Positions 1 to 10,674 of a stretch of DNA of 64,000 nucleotides are shown here, piece by piece. The notes beneath the pieces are model-generated. The model saw nothing but the letters and a program-made list of their open reading frames with translations. It had not been told where the DNA came from and made no database searches. Source of the stretch: Halichondria panicea (lineage: Eukaryota > Porifera > Demospongiae > Suberitida > Halichondriidae); the NCBI RefSeq assembly GCF_963675165.1, contig NC_087379.1, forward strand, positions 5,287,442-5,351,441. Direction: 5' to 3'. The position numbers were made by a program, and so were the translations under genes. Positions within the stretch are counted from its first letter, which is position 1; each line of letters starts with the position of its first letter.

Positions 1-1468
1 TGCTGTGCAAGTAAGAATTCTTCGCGCTTGTCAAGATTCATCCGAAAAGAAATTGAGTGCGAGGTTTGGACGTAAGTACTGATGTGTACATGCACGTCTC
101 TCCACAACCTCTCGATTCTACGAATTTCCTCCATATCCCAGTATTTTCACCTCCATGATCAGAACGTACCCTAGAGGGTATAGACATCACTCCCAAGCCC
201 ATTCTTCAAAATGTCCTTAAATCTCTCCTTTGTTGCAGTTACCAATTCTTGAGAACCTCCAGTAAATGTAAATAATTAATGGCTTGCATCTTCAACTGCT
301 GGAGCTGACCATGCAAGAGCTGATAGAGAGATGGACGTGAGCGAATACTCTGATGAAGCAATCAGCTCACCCGAGTTTGACTGAAGATGAAAACTGACAC
401 CCAAGGCCTGAATGTATTTGAATTTTATTGCATATAATTTATATATAACATAATTTATGTATTAGTCACAAACTTACTTTCTTGTGGTCTATTACAATAG
501 TGACCTTGGTAAAATAATGACAAGAACACCAATTTTTTCAGCTCCAAAGAAAATGTCTAAGTGAACTTTGTTAGTATGCACCGACAAGTTTATTCACTTG
601 GGATTGAATTTCATATTCGAGCTATCCTAACAAAATAAAAATTCGTGGTAACGCTTATAGTCTTGCGAATCTGTGACACATTTTTTGTTTTTTCCTGCTC
701 TTTGTATTACATTATGTGCACGTTCCCCCTTCTACTGTTTCAATAAAAGAAGCTCCAAAAGTGGGTAAGACGTACGTGTTGACTTGTAGCCGGTTTAGTT
801 GATATGATTTGCCCTCGTCAAACTTGTCAACATATAGTTCCCATAGGGTTAACACAGCGTTTCCGGTTGTAAACTTCAATATGATATTGACGGTATATGA
901 GGGGCAACATAATTATGTAGAGATGACAGTCTTGACGTGTGCACCCACACTGAACAGTTAGAACACTGGATCCAATGTATTTCGCCAGTTTGTCTTTATC
1001 TTCTTCTCGAAAACATACTGCACACAAATCTAGGCTGGCATTCGTTCGGAGCTATAGACATTAATTGCTTCACTTGTGAGATGTGCCAGCCTAGAGAGTG
1101 TCAAATTCTGTAGTATCAATTGCTAAGGATTCTAGTTGATGTATTAATCCTTGAAATTTAAGTTTTAGGCCATGAATTGGGACATTTCCCAATTGGATTC
1201 TGTTGTTAAAGTGTGTCGCTCAAAGTTTGTATTTCCTCCGCATATAGTAAAGATTTTTACAAAGTCTCATGTGGATAACATGCATGTGTGTGTTTACATG
1301 CTGTACCTGTGTACAGCACTGTCTGTATACACATGTATACAAACAGCACAAGGAGGAACAATGGAGATTGCAATCGCAGTTTAGCACCCAAAAGTGGGGT
1401 AAAACCATCATGTATCAATAATTATGACACCCATGCATAATTATATGGAGTTATTATAGCACCAGGAT
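1..1468. other. No confident gene; possible 3' end of a gene leaving the window
   Basis: The first bases end in a good splice donor (GTAAGA at 11-16), and an acceptor-like TTGTTGCAG lies near 240. A short open stretch on the plus strand near 300-384 ends in a stop and reads as an acidic tail. It could be the last exon of a gene that starts outside the window. AATAAA-like signals occur at about 640 and 740. No domain is recognisable, so no product is proposed. The rest is AT-rich non-coding sequence. Confidence 0.3.
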
Positions 1469-1938
1469 TTAAGCATGCACCATGATTGACGCCGGAGACG
1501 CCGAACAGGGCATGAGGCCGCAAAGTGGTCGAGTGACCGACAAGGACCGCACCACGGGGGACCGTCCACTCCCTGCCCTATGAAACAGTATAGGAGTGGA
1601 AGCCTTCATCCTGCCCGATTCTGCCGCCTCCCTGCAGAACTTCCGGTCGTACAGCAGCCACGACGGGAACCGATACCTTTTGCTGAATTGGGCCATAGTA
1701 GACATATAGCTGGGAGGAACGGGGCTCGCTCTGGTGATTTAGCAATCAGCACAGCTGCGTATATTGCAAAACACTGCACCCAAGTATTGAAGTCTGTACC
1801 CGACTTGAGTCCACCAGCTTGGAAGCGTTTGCCACCACAAATTTTGCCCCTGTGCCTTGTAGCAGAGACGACACTGGCCTCGAGAATCACGATCAGTATC
1901 CGAAAAAGTACAATCTTTACCTTATAGCAGTCTGGCAT
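1469..1938 (-). pseudogene. Gag-like ORF remnant of a retroelement, copy 1
   Basis: Two overlapping minus-strand reading frames (1606-1938 and 1469-1705) together match the same protein type as the ORF at 5580-6212. The upstream frame has a TWVQCFAIYAAVL segment, comparable with QWVQRFASFVSVL in the other copy. The downstream frame has LYDRKFCREAA, comparable with QYDRGFRKQMA. The change of frame near 1610-1700 indicates a frameshift, so this copy is dead. I recognise this as the gag-like, zinc-knuckle-ending ORF common beside retroelements in invertebrate genomes. The exact superfamily is not certain, and no polymerase or integrase partner is visible nearby. Confidence 0.4.
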
Positions 1939-2128
1939 GCCTATTGAAATTTACAATATTGAAAGTTCATTTCTCTCGCTCTTTTTGCCCCAGAAACATT
2001 GACACAGCAACAGTGAAACCACCTCTCACAGTCATTGCATGCCAACCAAGAAGTACTTAAAGGGTGTTTAGATCATGTTTGCCATAAATACTGCAATTTG
2101 ATTGGCCAAAGGAAGTGTTCTATCCAAC

Positions 2129-2188
2129 TTAGAAAATCATGTACTTATTTAGAAAATCATGTACTTACTTAGAAAATCATGTAGCAAA
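2129..2188. repeat. Three short tandem repeats, about 20 bp each
   Basis: The unit TTAGAAAATCATGTACTTA occurs about three times in a row, immediately before the fold-back element at 2252. It looks like local slippage or replication within the same mobile sequence. No coding potential is seen. Confidence 0.7.
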
Positions 2189-2251
2189 GATTAGATAAGA
2201 ACATTCAAATCTGATTGGCTAAATACTCATGGTTGCTATGATCTAAAATGC

Positions 2252-2384
2252 TTAGACACTGTTTAGGAAGTTTCCACATGATTTAGAAGTCCTCAGGGCT
2301 AGTAGAACCCTCACTGCGTTCGGGATACTACAACCAGCCCTTTGGGCTTCTAAATCATGTAGAAACTTCCTAAACAGTGTCTAA
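2252..2384. mobile_element. MITE-like fold-back element
   Basis: The left arm begins TTAGACACTGTTTAGGAAG and the right arm ends CTTCCTAAACAGTGTCTAA. The arms are nearly perfect inverted repeats about 38 bp long around an unrelated centre of about 55 bp. There is no coding capacity. The structure is that of a short non-autonomous DNA element, but the family cannot be named from termini alone. Confidence 0.7.
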
Positions 2385-2460
2385 CTATTATTTAGAACAA
2401 TAATTTTACCAATAATTATCATCATCAACAAAATAAGTATAGACGTTCAAAATTTATACA

Positions 2461-3247
2461 TCAATGCAAATTAAGAAGTGTTCTTTCATTTTCGCATGAG
2501 CAACAAAACCATTTTTTCCCCTTGTATGAACCATCAGAATTAACACCTTCACAGTGCATGTGGTAGTATACCCTGCAATTGCTGCAGACAATCATTGGTT
2601 GATTGGGATCGTTAATCATTCTGCAATAGATCTCCTCAACAGTAGACTGCTTTCTTCGTATTCGATTACCAAATGTGATCCGCCTCCTTTTAGTGGTAGG
2701 AAAACGCTCTTCTCCAAGCAAGATAGCAAATGCTGACGCATAATGTCAGTGTCCCACTGGCAAAAAACAGGGTCAAAGCCATGAGCAAGCTCAGTCGCTG
2801 ATGCAATTGCAAATGAAGGCCACAGTCTGAGCCATTTGTTTGACTCATGCAATTAGCAACATCAAATAACAGCACATCCGATTTGGGCTGCACCAACAAA
2901 CATATAGCTTTCTTCGTTGAAAGTGATATTGATGGATAATGGCTGCTGTCATAAATCACTACATCATCGTTGAACTCACTTTTGGTGGAAACATTGATGT
3001 TCGACACCGTTATCCAATGGCACTCATCGGCATGGATTACCTGAATAAAAGGTTTACGAGGAGGAACTGGTGCAAAAATTCCTTCCTTCTTTGAGAATAG
3101 AGGTGTTATTAAACCACAAATGGAGTTGCTGGTTTGTTTTTTCAGTAACTGCTGAGAAGCATCAACAATACTATCTGTCAACCACTCAACACTTGATTCG
3201 ATGATTTCTTTATCTCTCTTGTATAAGTTAAGACCACTTAGCCACAC
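2461..3247 (-). pseudogene. Transposon-type Ulp1 (C48) protease plus PHD finger, frameshifted
   Basis: Read on the minus strand, the first frame (2690-3247) encodes a cysteine protease of the Ulp1/SENP type. An ECHW segment supplies the catalytic His, IYDSS the Asp, and SQTNGSDCG the oxyanion Gln and nucleophile Cys. Just after DCG the continuation (FAIASATELAHG) is in another frame, so a frameshift lies near 2830. It is followed by a PHD finger (2461-2640) with IYC, MIVCSNC, YYHMHC and WFCCSC zinc ligands. The same Ulp1-then-PHD order occurs in the integrase element at 22.3-25.3 kb, so this is probably the 3' part of a related Ginger-like element whose integrase has been lost. Confidence 0.65.
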
Positions 3248-3399
3248 ATTTGGATCTTCTATATAGACAGTACACTCTTGTTCACACTCTACATTAACTA
3301 AACGCAGAACCTCTGATGTACAAACTCCATACCTGTTTTCTTCGAAGTAGCCTTCGTATTGGGAGCAACTGCATGCAAAGCAATTAATAATCTAATTAT

Positions 3400-4440
3400 T
3401 TTCAGAAAGTAATGCAAAACATAATTTTAATGTTTACAAGAAAGTTCAGAAAGTGCATGCTCAAACTTTCCAGACCCCTCCTCGAGACTTCGTAACAGGT
3501 GCTATGAGTGCTGTTTTGCAGTGGATTTCTTAATGGGAACATCTGTAAATGTTTAGTTCGGAAAAAGCATGCTCGACCCTCGAGACCTTGTAACAGGTGC
3601 TGTGAGTCTATATAGGATCATGCTAACACACTAACCACCTTACACGCTAAATAATTGACACAACACACACATTTACCATCTGGTTGTGGGGGGTAAGCAA
3701 TCGGCCCTTTTCTTATCCCTGGACATGACATACCTGCTGTCTTTGGAGCAGACTTCTTGATGGAAACAGGTGGTGCATGCTCAGACCTCTGGTGGCCTTG
3801 AGACTTTGTAACAGGTGCTGTGAGTGTAGTAGGATCACGCTAACACACTAGCCAAACATTCAGAGGAAAGCCACTCACAAAGCTGCTGCACCTCGTCACT
3901 TCCACCTTCGTCGCTGCTCTGCTTAACCACCTTACACACTAAATTGTTGGCGCAGCCAGTCAGTTATACAAAGTAATAGCGATTAGCAACAGAATTGATA
4001 GACAATAGAACAACAGCTCAATTTGACAAAAAGAATAAATGGAGACACTAGCACATGTAATATCTACGCCTACACACGTTCTACTGAGAGTTCAGTAGTC
4101 CTTACAGTTCAGGGTCGTTAGAGCAATTGGCTACGAGTGCTCATTTCCCACATAAATAAGTGGCACAACACACGCATTTATGGTATCTAAAGGGGGCATC
4201 AAATGGGGTAAGCAATCCACCCTTAACCCGGCCCTCTTCTTATCCCTGGATATATAATTAATACATACCTTTGCGGTGGATGTCTTAATGGGAACTGGTG
4301 CGTGCTCACCCTTTCCAAACTCCTGTCGGCCTTGAGACGTGCTGTGAGTGTAGCCTAACACAATAGCCAAACATTCCACGCTGGACATCCTCACCACTAC
4401 TGAACGTATCCACATCATCCCATGGCAGTAGTGTCTTCCA
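3400..4440 (-). repeat. Degenerate tandem exon-like units upstream of the Ulp1/PHD gene
   Basis: Around 3480-3610, 3740-3840 and 4270-4350 the minus strand repeats a short module. The module includes a peptide like EHAPVPIKTS preceded by the sequence for APVTKS, each with nearby splice-like signals. The copies are diverged and frame is not kept. They sit where a linker between integrase and Ulp1 would lie in a Ginger-like gene, so they may be repeated linker exons. This is an inference from position. Confidence 0.35.
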
Positions 4441-4638
4441 TGTGTTCTTTATTGGGTGATAAACAATATTGCCATACTTCGTATAAGCTTACCACTTTTA
4501 GGCTGTTTCTCTCCTGCATGTGAATATCATATGAGGCCTAGTCACAAATGGAGTGCTGCTTACTACCAGGCTGTAGTGCATCTAGTGCCACACTGTCAAA
4601 CACCCACTCAGGTATCGCAATTGACAAAAGCTTCAAAA

Positions 4639-4887
4639 TTACTCCCTATTTATGTACGAGAACACAATAAGATGTATTTGCAGCGATAAAATTATACGTG
4701 TACCTTCAAGTTTCCAGACCAACAGATGTGAGCAGTGTCTGCATGTGTCCACATTTTCATCGTATCTCTCCACAAGACTCTTTACCAGACTCTTCTGCTT
4801 GCTAGATGCACCAGCAGCACAAATGATACAACCTTCAAATAGATCATCCCTGACGTCTGTAAGATAATTATGTACAAGCAGTTGCAC
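4639..4887 (-). other. Unrecognised ORF or exon with a duplicated end
   Basis: An 82-codon minus-strand frame contains cysteine pairs (CIIC, CRHC) and a stretch resembling normal coding sequence (SSKQKSLVKSLVERYDENVD). Its start region is duplicated, see the 75-bp direct repeat at 4804 and 4890. It lies upstream of the Ulp1/PHD remnant and may be an exon of the same transposon gene. No family is recognised. Confidence 0.25.
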
Positions 4888-4964
4888 TTAGATGCACCAG
4901 CAGCACAAATGATACAACCTTCAAATAGATCATCCCTGACGTCTGTAAGATAATTATGTACAAG
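4804..4964. repeat. Perfect 75-bp direct repeat
   Basis: Bases 4804-4878 are repeated exactly at 4890-4964, with 11 bases between them. Identity over 75 bases suggests a very recent local duplication or an assembly artefact. Confidence 0.9.
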
Positions 4965-5579
4965 ATAGTTTAATTAAGGTCACTGAAGAGCCACTCACCT
5001 TGTTACTCTCTCTACCACCCAGCTTATGTAATACTACATAGTCATTATCGAGTTGTGATCAGTTATACATAGGTTGTAATAACCAGACACATAAAAAATT
5101 TGGTATTGGTTGTCGAAACCTCCCATAGGTAAAAAAATACCCAGCTGTATAGGCTGTAGCAACCAGCCACACAGGTTCTTTTGTAATGTTGAGTATCTTT
5201 GGTAATGGATAGCAACCTCCCATAATAATATTATGGAATGCAGCCATAGGCTAGCACAACCTCCGTAGGTTCTTTTGAGTAGTAGCTAGTCATCACCCGG
5301 CCATAATTATGCCTCGGTGCGCATGCGCGGTAGTAAATTTGTTGCACTACTAAATACATTACGTCACCGCCTGATGACGTACGACTTGCGTGCCAGTAGG
5401 CATAAATAATCTGCAGATCCTGCAAGCTATCCCTCAGGCCGTCTTATAGCATCAATCATCATTGCCTAACTGCCTAGTTCTGACCCACACTTCGCCCGTG
5501 TGTGGTTTCGGAAACATTGCACACGTGCAATGTTTTGCACAAACAACATTTTTCGAATCGACAAGTGTTGCCTAAAGAG

Positions 5580-6212
5580 TCATTGAACCCGTAGCAAACC
5601 CTCGGACCTTGCAATTGGTTTCTTCGGGCACCCACACTCACCCCCTCGCCCCTTCCACTCGGCCTGTGGCGGGTTTTCCGGGCACGAGTCTGTGTCGTAG
5701 CTCTGTGCCAGGCACCAGTTGCACATTGTGTTCCTTCTCACCTTATCCGAGAAACATAGACTAAACAGAGTTGGGTTGATCCTGGACCCTCTCAGGGTGG
5801 CCATTTGCTTCCGAAAACCCCGGTCGTATTGTGCCCACGCCACGCCGTGGTAGTCCTTCGAGCACTTCACGATAGTGGCCATATACGCCATTAGTTCTGG
5901 TACCGCTTTTGGGTATCTGGTGGACAACACACTCACGAAACTAGCAAAACGTTGGACCCATTGTCCCATATCCGTTACCGGACCCACCCTTTTTTTGGGT
6001 AAGATTAGGACATTTCTTGATACAGAGGCCTCCTCTTCTTCCCTCATCCACACCTCGGGCATGAGGTCTCCCATCTCCACAAATGCCAACTCGAGAATTC
6101 TCTTTACCACTTTTTGGGGGATTGGTAACATGCCCTCTCCCATATATCCCCCGGCCGGGATTGCTGGAACAATTGGGCCTGGGTCTGCCAACCGGGGCTG
6201 CTGCCACACCAA
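5580..6212 (-). CDS. Gag-like retroelement protein with zinc-knuckle-like end, copy 2
   Basis: A 210-codon minus-strand frame. It has a proline-rich start, a central segment (QWVQRFASFVSVL, then WAQYDRGFRKQMA) and a C-terminal Cys-rich knuckle (CNWCLAQSYDTDSC) in which the usual His is Tyr. This layout is that of gag-like ORFs of invertebrate retroelements. An overlapping second frame (5941-6240) reads the same N-terminal region, so the true start may lie upstream behind a frameshift. No reverse transcriptase or integrase is visible next to it, so the element is incomplete. A decayed relative lies at 1469-1938. Confidence 0.45.
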   Translation of the reverse strand: MVWQQPRLADPGPIVPAIPAGGYMGEGMLPIPQKVVKRILELAFVEMGDLMPEVWMREEEEASVSRNVLILPKKRVGPVTDMGQWVQRFASFVSVLSTRYPKAVPELMAYMATIVKCSKDYHGVAWAQYDRGFRKQMATLRGSRINPTLFSLCFSDKVRRNTMCNWCLAQSYDTDSCPENPPQAEWKGRGGECGCPKKPIARSEGLLRVQ

Positions 6213-6299
6213 TGGCCTCGGTCATTCCCAGCCATGACACAGTCCCCGGAGGGGGTAACCCCCATCACCACTGATCCTGCAGTGGGATAACACACCCAT

Positions 6300-7480
6300 T
6301 ACAACACACCTACGTAACAGCACACACACGTAACCAACTGAACATGATAGTGCCACCTGTTTGGCTTGGCCCACTGACGACGACATCTGGTGGGGGCGAC
6401 TGTTGCCCCCCTACCGTGATACTGACTCTAACTACTAAGGAGATCACGTCCTTTTCTTACGCCACTTTCGGCTACCCTCTCACCCACCATGGGTGACACT
6501 CCACCACTGGCCAGGGCCCGTAATTATATTTTACTCTGCCGTTATTACATGTATTTAATGATTAAAAGGGTGTTTAAGACATCTTCACCGCCTCTGCAGT
6601 ACGAATCTTATCAACTGGAGAATTAGAAAAATAGGCTTGATTGCTGAAATGACACCAGCTTCATCTAACCCAGTCACAAACTGATCCAACTCTTCAAAAT
6701 TGTAGCATGTAGAGCCACACATTTTACTATTTGTGACACATCTTTCTTCTTCAATGCCCATGAAATACCACTGTCAATTAATTTAATTAAGGCTAATCTG
6801 CTGCTTGCATAGCAATTCTGCGGACTTCACTGTCCTTCGAAGCAAAACTAATTTTTTTCTTGAATGCTCCCCGTTCTTGTAACGCTATACTACTGCACCT
6901 ATGCTAGTAGGACTGCATTTCCCAGGCATACTCCCTGCTAAGCCGTACCCTACACACATTATAATTCTTTTCTTTTTTTTGCACCCTCCTCGTACGTTAC
7001 CTACTGTAGTTTACTCGGGATTGGTAGGCTTCCGGAGCTCCCAGCCGCAGCCTGCATCCATATCCATGGCCATAGAGGTTGGCCGCCACGGCACCGTTGG
7101 GGTAGTTGTTAGCAGCAACGGCACCGTGTTAACATTGGAGATGGGGCTGGTAGGGTGGCGTCTCCTGCCCACCACCCTTGCCACCACACTGGTTGGATTC
7201 TAGACAGGCTAGAGACAGGCTCCTAGCTATAGGCAACAACAACTAGTTACAGACAAATTGACTTCACAGTGTAGCTTAATCTTAGATTGAGAAGCAAAAC
7301 ATCAACTGACAATACAGGGTAAAACGAAGTTAAAGTGAAGTTAAGGTGAAGTGAAGCAAAAAAGGTAAACAAAACCTTAAATACGTGGAGCGGGGCCCCA
7401 GAGGCTCGTACAACAACAAAGGGAGGAAGTGGAGCAACATCAATGGTTAACTCTGTTTAACTATTGTTAAACTGCATTTT
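6300..7480. other. Spacer without a supported gene
   Basis: A GC-richer stretch (6240-6530) adjoins the gag-like ORF and may be the flank of that element. The 100-codon plus-strand frame at 6901-7203 is hydrophobic and repetitive at base level. Its opposite strand reads as an Asn/Ala/Gly-rich low-complexity peptide, and neither reading resembles a known protein. AAGTTAAAGTGAAG-type imperfect short repeats lie near 7325-7360. Confidence 0.3.
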
Positions 7481-7482
7481 GT

Positions 7483-7640
7483 GTGTGTGTGTGTGCATGT
7501 GTGTAGACTGTTACAGCTGCTTGAGGAGCAATCAAGTGCAAGTAAGAGTTTTTATAGGCTTCTAGTCATATTTACATTCGTGCATGGATTTGCAAAATAA
7601 TGCTCTGTTCTCAAGTTATGCCTAGCTGGGGATTGATTTT
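7483..7640. repeat. Left part of a dispersed repeat split by the Merlin element
   Basis: This segment (TTATAGGCTTCTAGTCAT and the following bases) matches the repeats at 36945-37485 and 58225-59205. The rest of the copy resumes at about 9235-9512, with a matching GAGTGTTGCTACTCTACTT. The Merlin transposon therefore inserted into an older copy of this family. Confidence 0.6.
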
Positions 7641-7902
7641 TGATGCTAATTAGATTCATAAACGTGTGGGGGGGAGTGGGTGAGACACAGGAAGCCGGCC
7701 ATGTGCAAGTCCTTAGCAACACAAAATCAATGTACACAGCAAAGAGTTAGAAAAGATCTGGCTACATAACCAAAAACAGTGACTGAGTGAGTCAGGAAAA
7801 TAATAATACCAATGGTTGACTATATAGTGTTAAATAATACCAATGGCTGACTAAAATCCTGGTTAAATAATGGTAGAGATATAAGAACTGCCATTCTCAC
7901 TC

Positions 7903-8760
7903 TCACACAGGGTATTGTTGTGCTATTTCCCCAAGAATGGAGTTGAAGGCATCCTTGTGGCTAGTGGTAAATCTTTCCCTCCACATAAATTCATCCAAAT
8001 AGCTTGGAAGTTGATGACCGTCACATCCTTTCATCCTCTTGAATTTTGTTTTGACACGGTTCCAGTACGATTCCACATTCTGGGTATGTGTTCCAGTTAC
8101 GGGGTCGACAAAATGCAGTGAGTGGTTTACAGCAGAATAACTGCTGACATTGGGAAGAGAAAGCATGTTGTTGTACGCTGCCCACTGGTCTGAGTGAATG
8201 GTTGTTCCAGGAGCTACATGAGCCTGGATGATAGGCAATAGAGTGACAGCTCTTCGGTCATTCACAATCTCCATGTATCCTAGAGCTGGTGTTACCGATG
8301 TATCTACCAAACCAAACACCCATATCTCTTGCGTTGTAGCTCTTCCCCTGTGATGCTGTTTGTATGTGTACAGCACAAACGTACACTAATGTATAATTTA
8401 TATATTAATACACCTTTGGTTTGTGTCGGAATAGAGATTCATCGATCTGCACTGTTATACCAGGCCCACCCAGAATACACGGTGTGTTGACAAGCTTGGC
8501 GGAACAAACTTCCCTCAACCACTGGTATACATCGATCGCAGTTTTTTTCTCCACTTCTGCCAGCTGGTCGGTACTAGTTACAGGGAACTCCCACGCCCAT
8601 AAGTGAATTATCATCAGCCACTTCTGTAGAGTTAGTTTTGATTTGGAAAAAAACTTCCGTGTCTTATTGATTTTCTTGTTTTGCATTGCCTGCACCACCA
8701 ACTAACTTGATCAGACACATCACGTCGTGGTTTTTCGGACATTGGGATGTTACACCTATT
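7903..8760 (-). pseudogene. Merlin (ISXO2-like) transposase
   Basis: The downstream exon (7903-8355) and upstream exon (8414-8701 and beyond) are joined by a 58-bp GT..AG intron at 8356-8413, which restores RHKPK-HHRGR. The catalytic triad is visible: Asp in QIDESLFRH, Asp in IHSDQWAAYN and Glu in HTQNVESYWNR. The tail (KRMKG, then WRERF) fits the family. Upstream of the T-run near 8660 the true N-terminal frame shifts by one and reads WWCRQCKTRKS with the family's zinc-binding cysteines. The gene is therefore frameshifted in this copy. The role of the family is cut-and-paste transposition in the nucleus. Confidence 0.8.
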
Positions 8761-8781
8761 GTGAATGGTCGTACATAATTT

Positions 8782-8947
8782 GTTGCTGCTACATTGCTTA
8801 TTAATTTTTATTAACAGTTGCTGCTACATTGCTTATTTTATTATTATTTATCAGTTGCTGCTACATTGCTTATTTTATTATTATTTATCAGTTGCTGCTA
8901 CATTGCGTATTTTATTATTATTTATCAGTTGCTGCTACATTGCGTAT
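8782..8947. repeat. 37-bp tandem repeat, about 4.5 units
   Basis: The unit starts GTTGCTGCTACATTGC and continues with an AT-rich TTATTATTATTTATCA part. Units begin at 8782, 8817, 8854, 8891 and 8928. The first is 35 bp and three are 37 bp, with one G/T variant shared by the last two. It lies inside the Merlin element beside the transposase 5' end. Confidence 0.9.
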
Positions 8948-9234
8948 AATTAATAATTGATTTATTATTTCTAATTATTTATCAGTCAACTCATGGTTGG
9001 TTATACCTTGAGCAATCACAGGTAGATGCCAGCAAGTGTCTCTGTCTTAAATACTGGATGATACCTGCCACTCCACCAAACAACACTGGTCCTATCACCA
9101 AAAAAGACATAATTTGTATTCTACTTCTTCAATTTCGCGGTAAACTTGCAGCAAGCACATGGCTTCCTGTGTCCCGCCCACACGTTTATGAATCTAATTA
9201 GCGAGGTGCCGTATATGACACCTGATCCAACTTG

Positions 9235-9512
9235 TCCATGGAGTGTTGCTACTCTACTTAGTAGTTAACTCTGCACTAGAATGCTAGCTATTGGTAGCTG
9301 CAACAGTGAGAAGAGAGCTGCAGGTTCTACTGAGGCATCAATCGTTTTTAACAACAATCATGGTCAATCATTACCCACTCTTTGTGATCTGGATTCTGCC
9401 TGCATGCAGCAAAATTAATCAATGCAAACATGTTCATCGTAATGTGTGTATAAACGCTATTAGTAGCTTTGGCACCTCCACCGAGGCATCAGCACCCGCA
9501 GTGCTTTCATTA
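9235..9512. repeat. Right part of the dispersed repeat split by Merlin
   Basis: From GAGTGTTGCTACTCTACTT through GGCACCTCCACCGAGGCATC this stretch matches 37155-37480 closely, including TGCTAGCTATT.GTAGCTGCAA and a TTTTTAACAACAATCAT segment. It contains a 74-codon open frame that is a shadow and not a gene. Confidence 0.65.
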
Positions 9513-9660
9513 TAACAGTACACATGAATGCGTGTGTACTATTGTAAGTATATTTGCACAAAATCAATAAACTGATAACGTACTTACACATAGCTAATAA
9601 TTATTATAGCTACCTGTCTATAGTGAATAGTTATAACGTACATAGTGAAATAGTTGATTG

Positions 9661-10653
9661 TTATCGTTTAACTTGGCTTTTGATATATGAGACCACGGAC
9701 AGGTATGTAGCAGGCCGCTTAAGTGAATCAGGATATGCAAGAATATAGTCTTGTAGGAAATAAAATATTCCAGCAGCTTTTTTCGGGTACTCCAAGTTAA
9801 ACACATAGTAGGCTGAAAACGTATAGAACAGAATACTTGGGATCGATGGAGCTTCACACAAAACAATTCTCTCAACAACGACAAAGTATTGTATTATTTC
9901 TACGCCACTAAGAACATCAATTTTCGGGGAGTTTCTAACCGGCTCTCTTTGAATGGCATCTGTGAGAGATACATCCTACATGGGAAAAACAAAACAATAG
10001 GTCAGTAGGGAATACACACCACACACACACACGCATGCAAGGTCAAAGTGCATGAGAAAAAATCTTACCATTGAAAATTCTTATGATAGATAAGGGCATC
10101 ATTTAGCATTTTAGCCACTAAAACTCCTAAATAGCTCAATGGGCCAAGATCTGCATGCCTTTCAACTGTAAAAACGTTACCGTAATCCCTCACCAGTGTC
10201 ATCAAGGGTTTCAAATATAGTTGATAGTCTTTTTCCCCTTATTCTTCCCATGATCGCAGGAACACATAACTTCCAGTTATTAATGAAGGTTCATGACACC
10301 CCGTCACCAGCCCCATTTCCTGTTCCAGCTATAATAAGGTAAGAAAAAAACTTACAAGTTTTACTTGTTAATTTTAACACTTAGCAGCAGCTGGCCGTTT
10401 TAATGCTGCATGGCATTCTTTCAGTACGTCTTGCACAGACTTTATCAAAGGGAAGAATGACAGTGTCTCTGGGATTAGCCTTTTCCATTTCTATTGACAA
10501 CGCTTTCATATGTTCATCAAAGCTTCCAACGTCTTCTATTGGTCTATAGTCACTCCAATTGGGTACTTCCGGATCGAGAAGCTGGTCTCGTTTTAAAGGC
10601 ATTTTTTGTTTCTTAATGGTATAAAACCGCTGATCAGCATTGCTAAATGTCAC
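9661..10653 (-). pseudogene. Decayed multi-exon gene of an unnamed transposon-like family
   Basis: Three exon-like minus-strand pieces are seen. 10381-10653 contains PEVPNWSDYRPIED. 10069-10328 contains GLVTGCHEPSLITGSYVFLR and later ADLGPLSYLGVLVAKML, with an internal stop. 9661-9975 contains DAIQREPV and YYVFNLEYPKKAAG and ends in KSQVKR. Donor and acceptor signals flank them (GTAAGA at 10068 and TGTAG at 9976, minus strand). I associate the VFNLEYPKK-type tail with multi-copy SAMD3-like or uncharacterised invertebrate proteins, but cannot name it securely. Frame is not kept across the joins, so it is treated as dead. Confidence 0.4.
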
Positions 10654-10674
10654 TCATTTCTCTATGTTCGGTGG

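Larger units (their letters stand above)
7645..9202 (-). mobile_element. Merlin-family DNA transposon with long terminal inverted repeats
   Basis: The left end (7645-7707) and right end (9155-9202) are inverted copies of each other over roughly 45 bases. They share GCTAATTAGATTCATAAACG followed by a GTGTGGG..CACAGGAAGCC..CATGTGC segment. Between them lies an ISXO2-like/Merlin transposase on the minus strand. A partial relative of this end occurs at 34857-34910. The outermost bases beyond GCTAATTAG do not pair, so the exact termini and target-site duplication are not resolved. The element appears dead because its transposase is frameshifted. Confidence 0.65.

Noticed and set aside
6901-7203. 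100-codon plus-strand frame with a hydrophobic start resembling a signal peptide
   Set aside because: No domain, no splice context, and composition explained by a local repeat. Considered non-coding.
8782-8947. Possible CRISPR-like array because of evenly spaced 37-bp units
   Set aside because: The units are head-to-tail without unique spacers, in a eukaryotic transposon. It is an ordinary tandem repeat.
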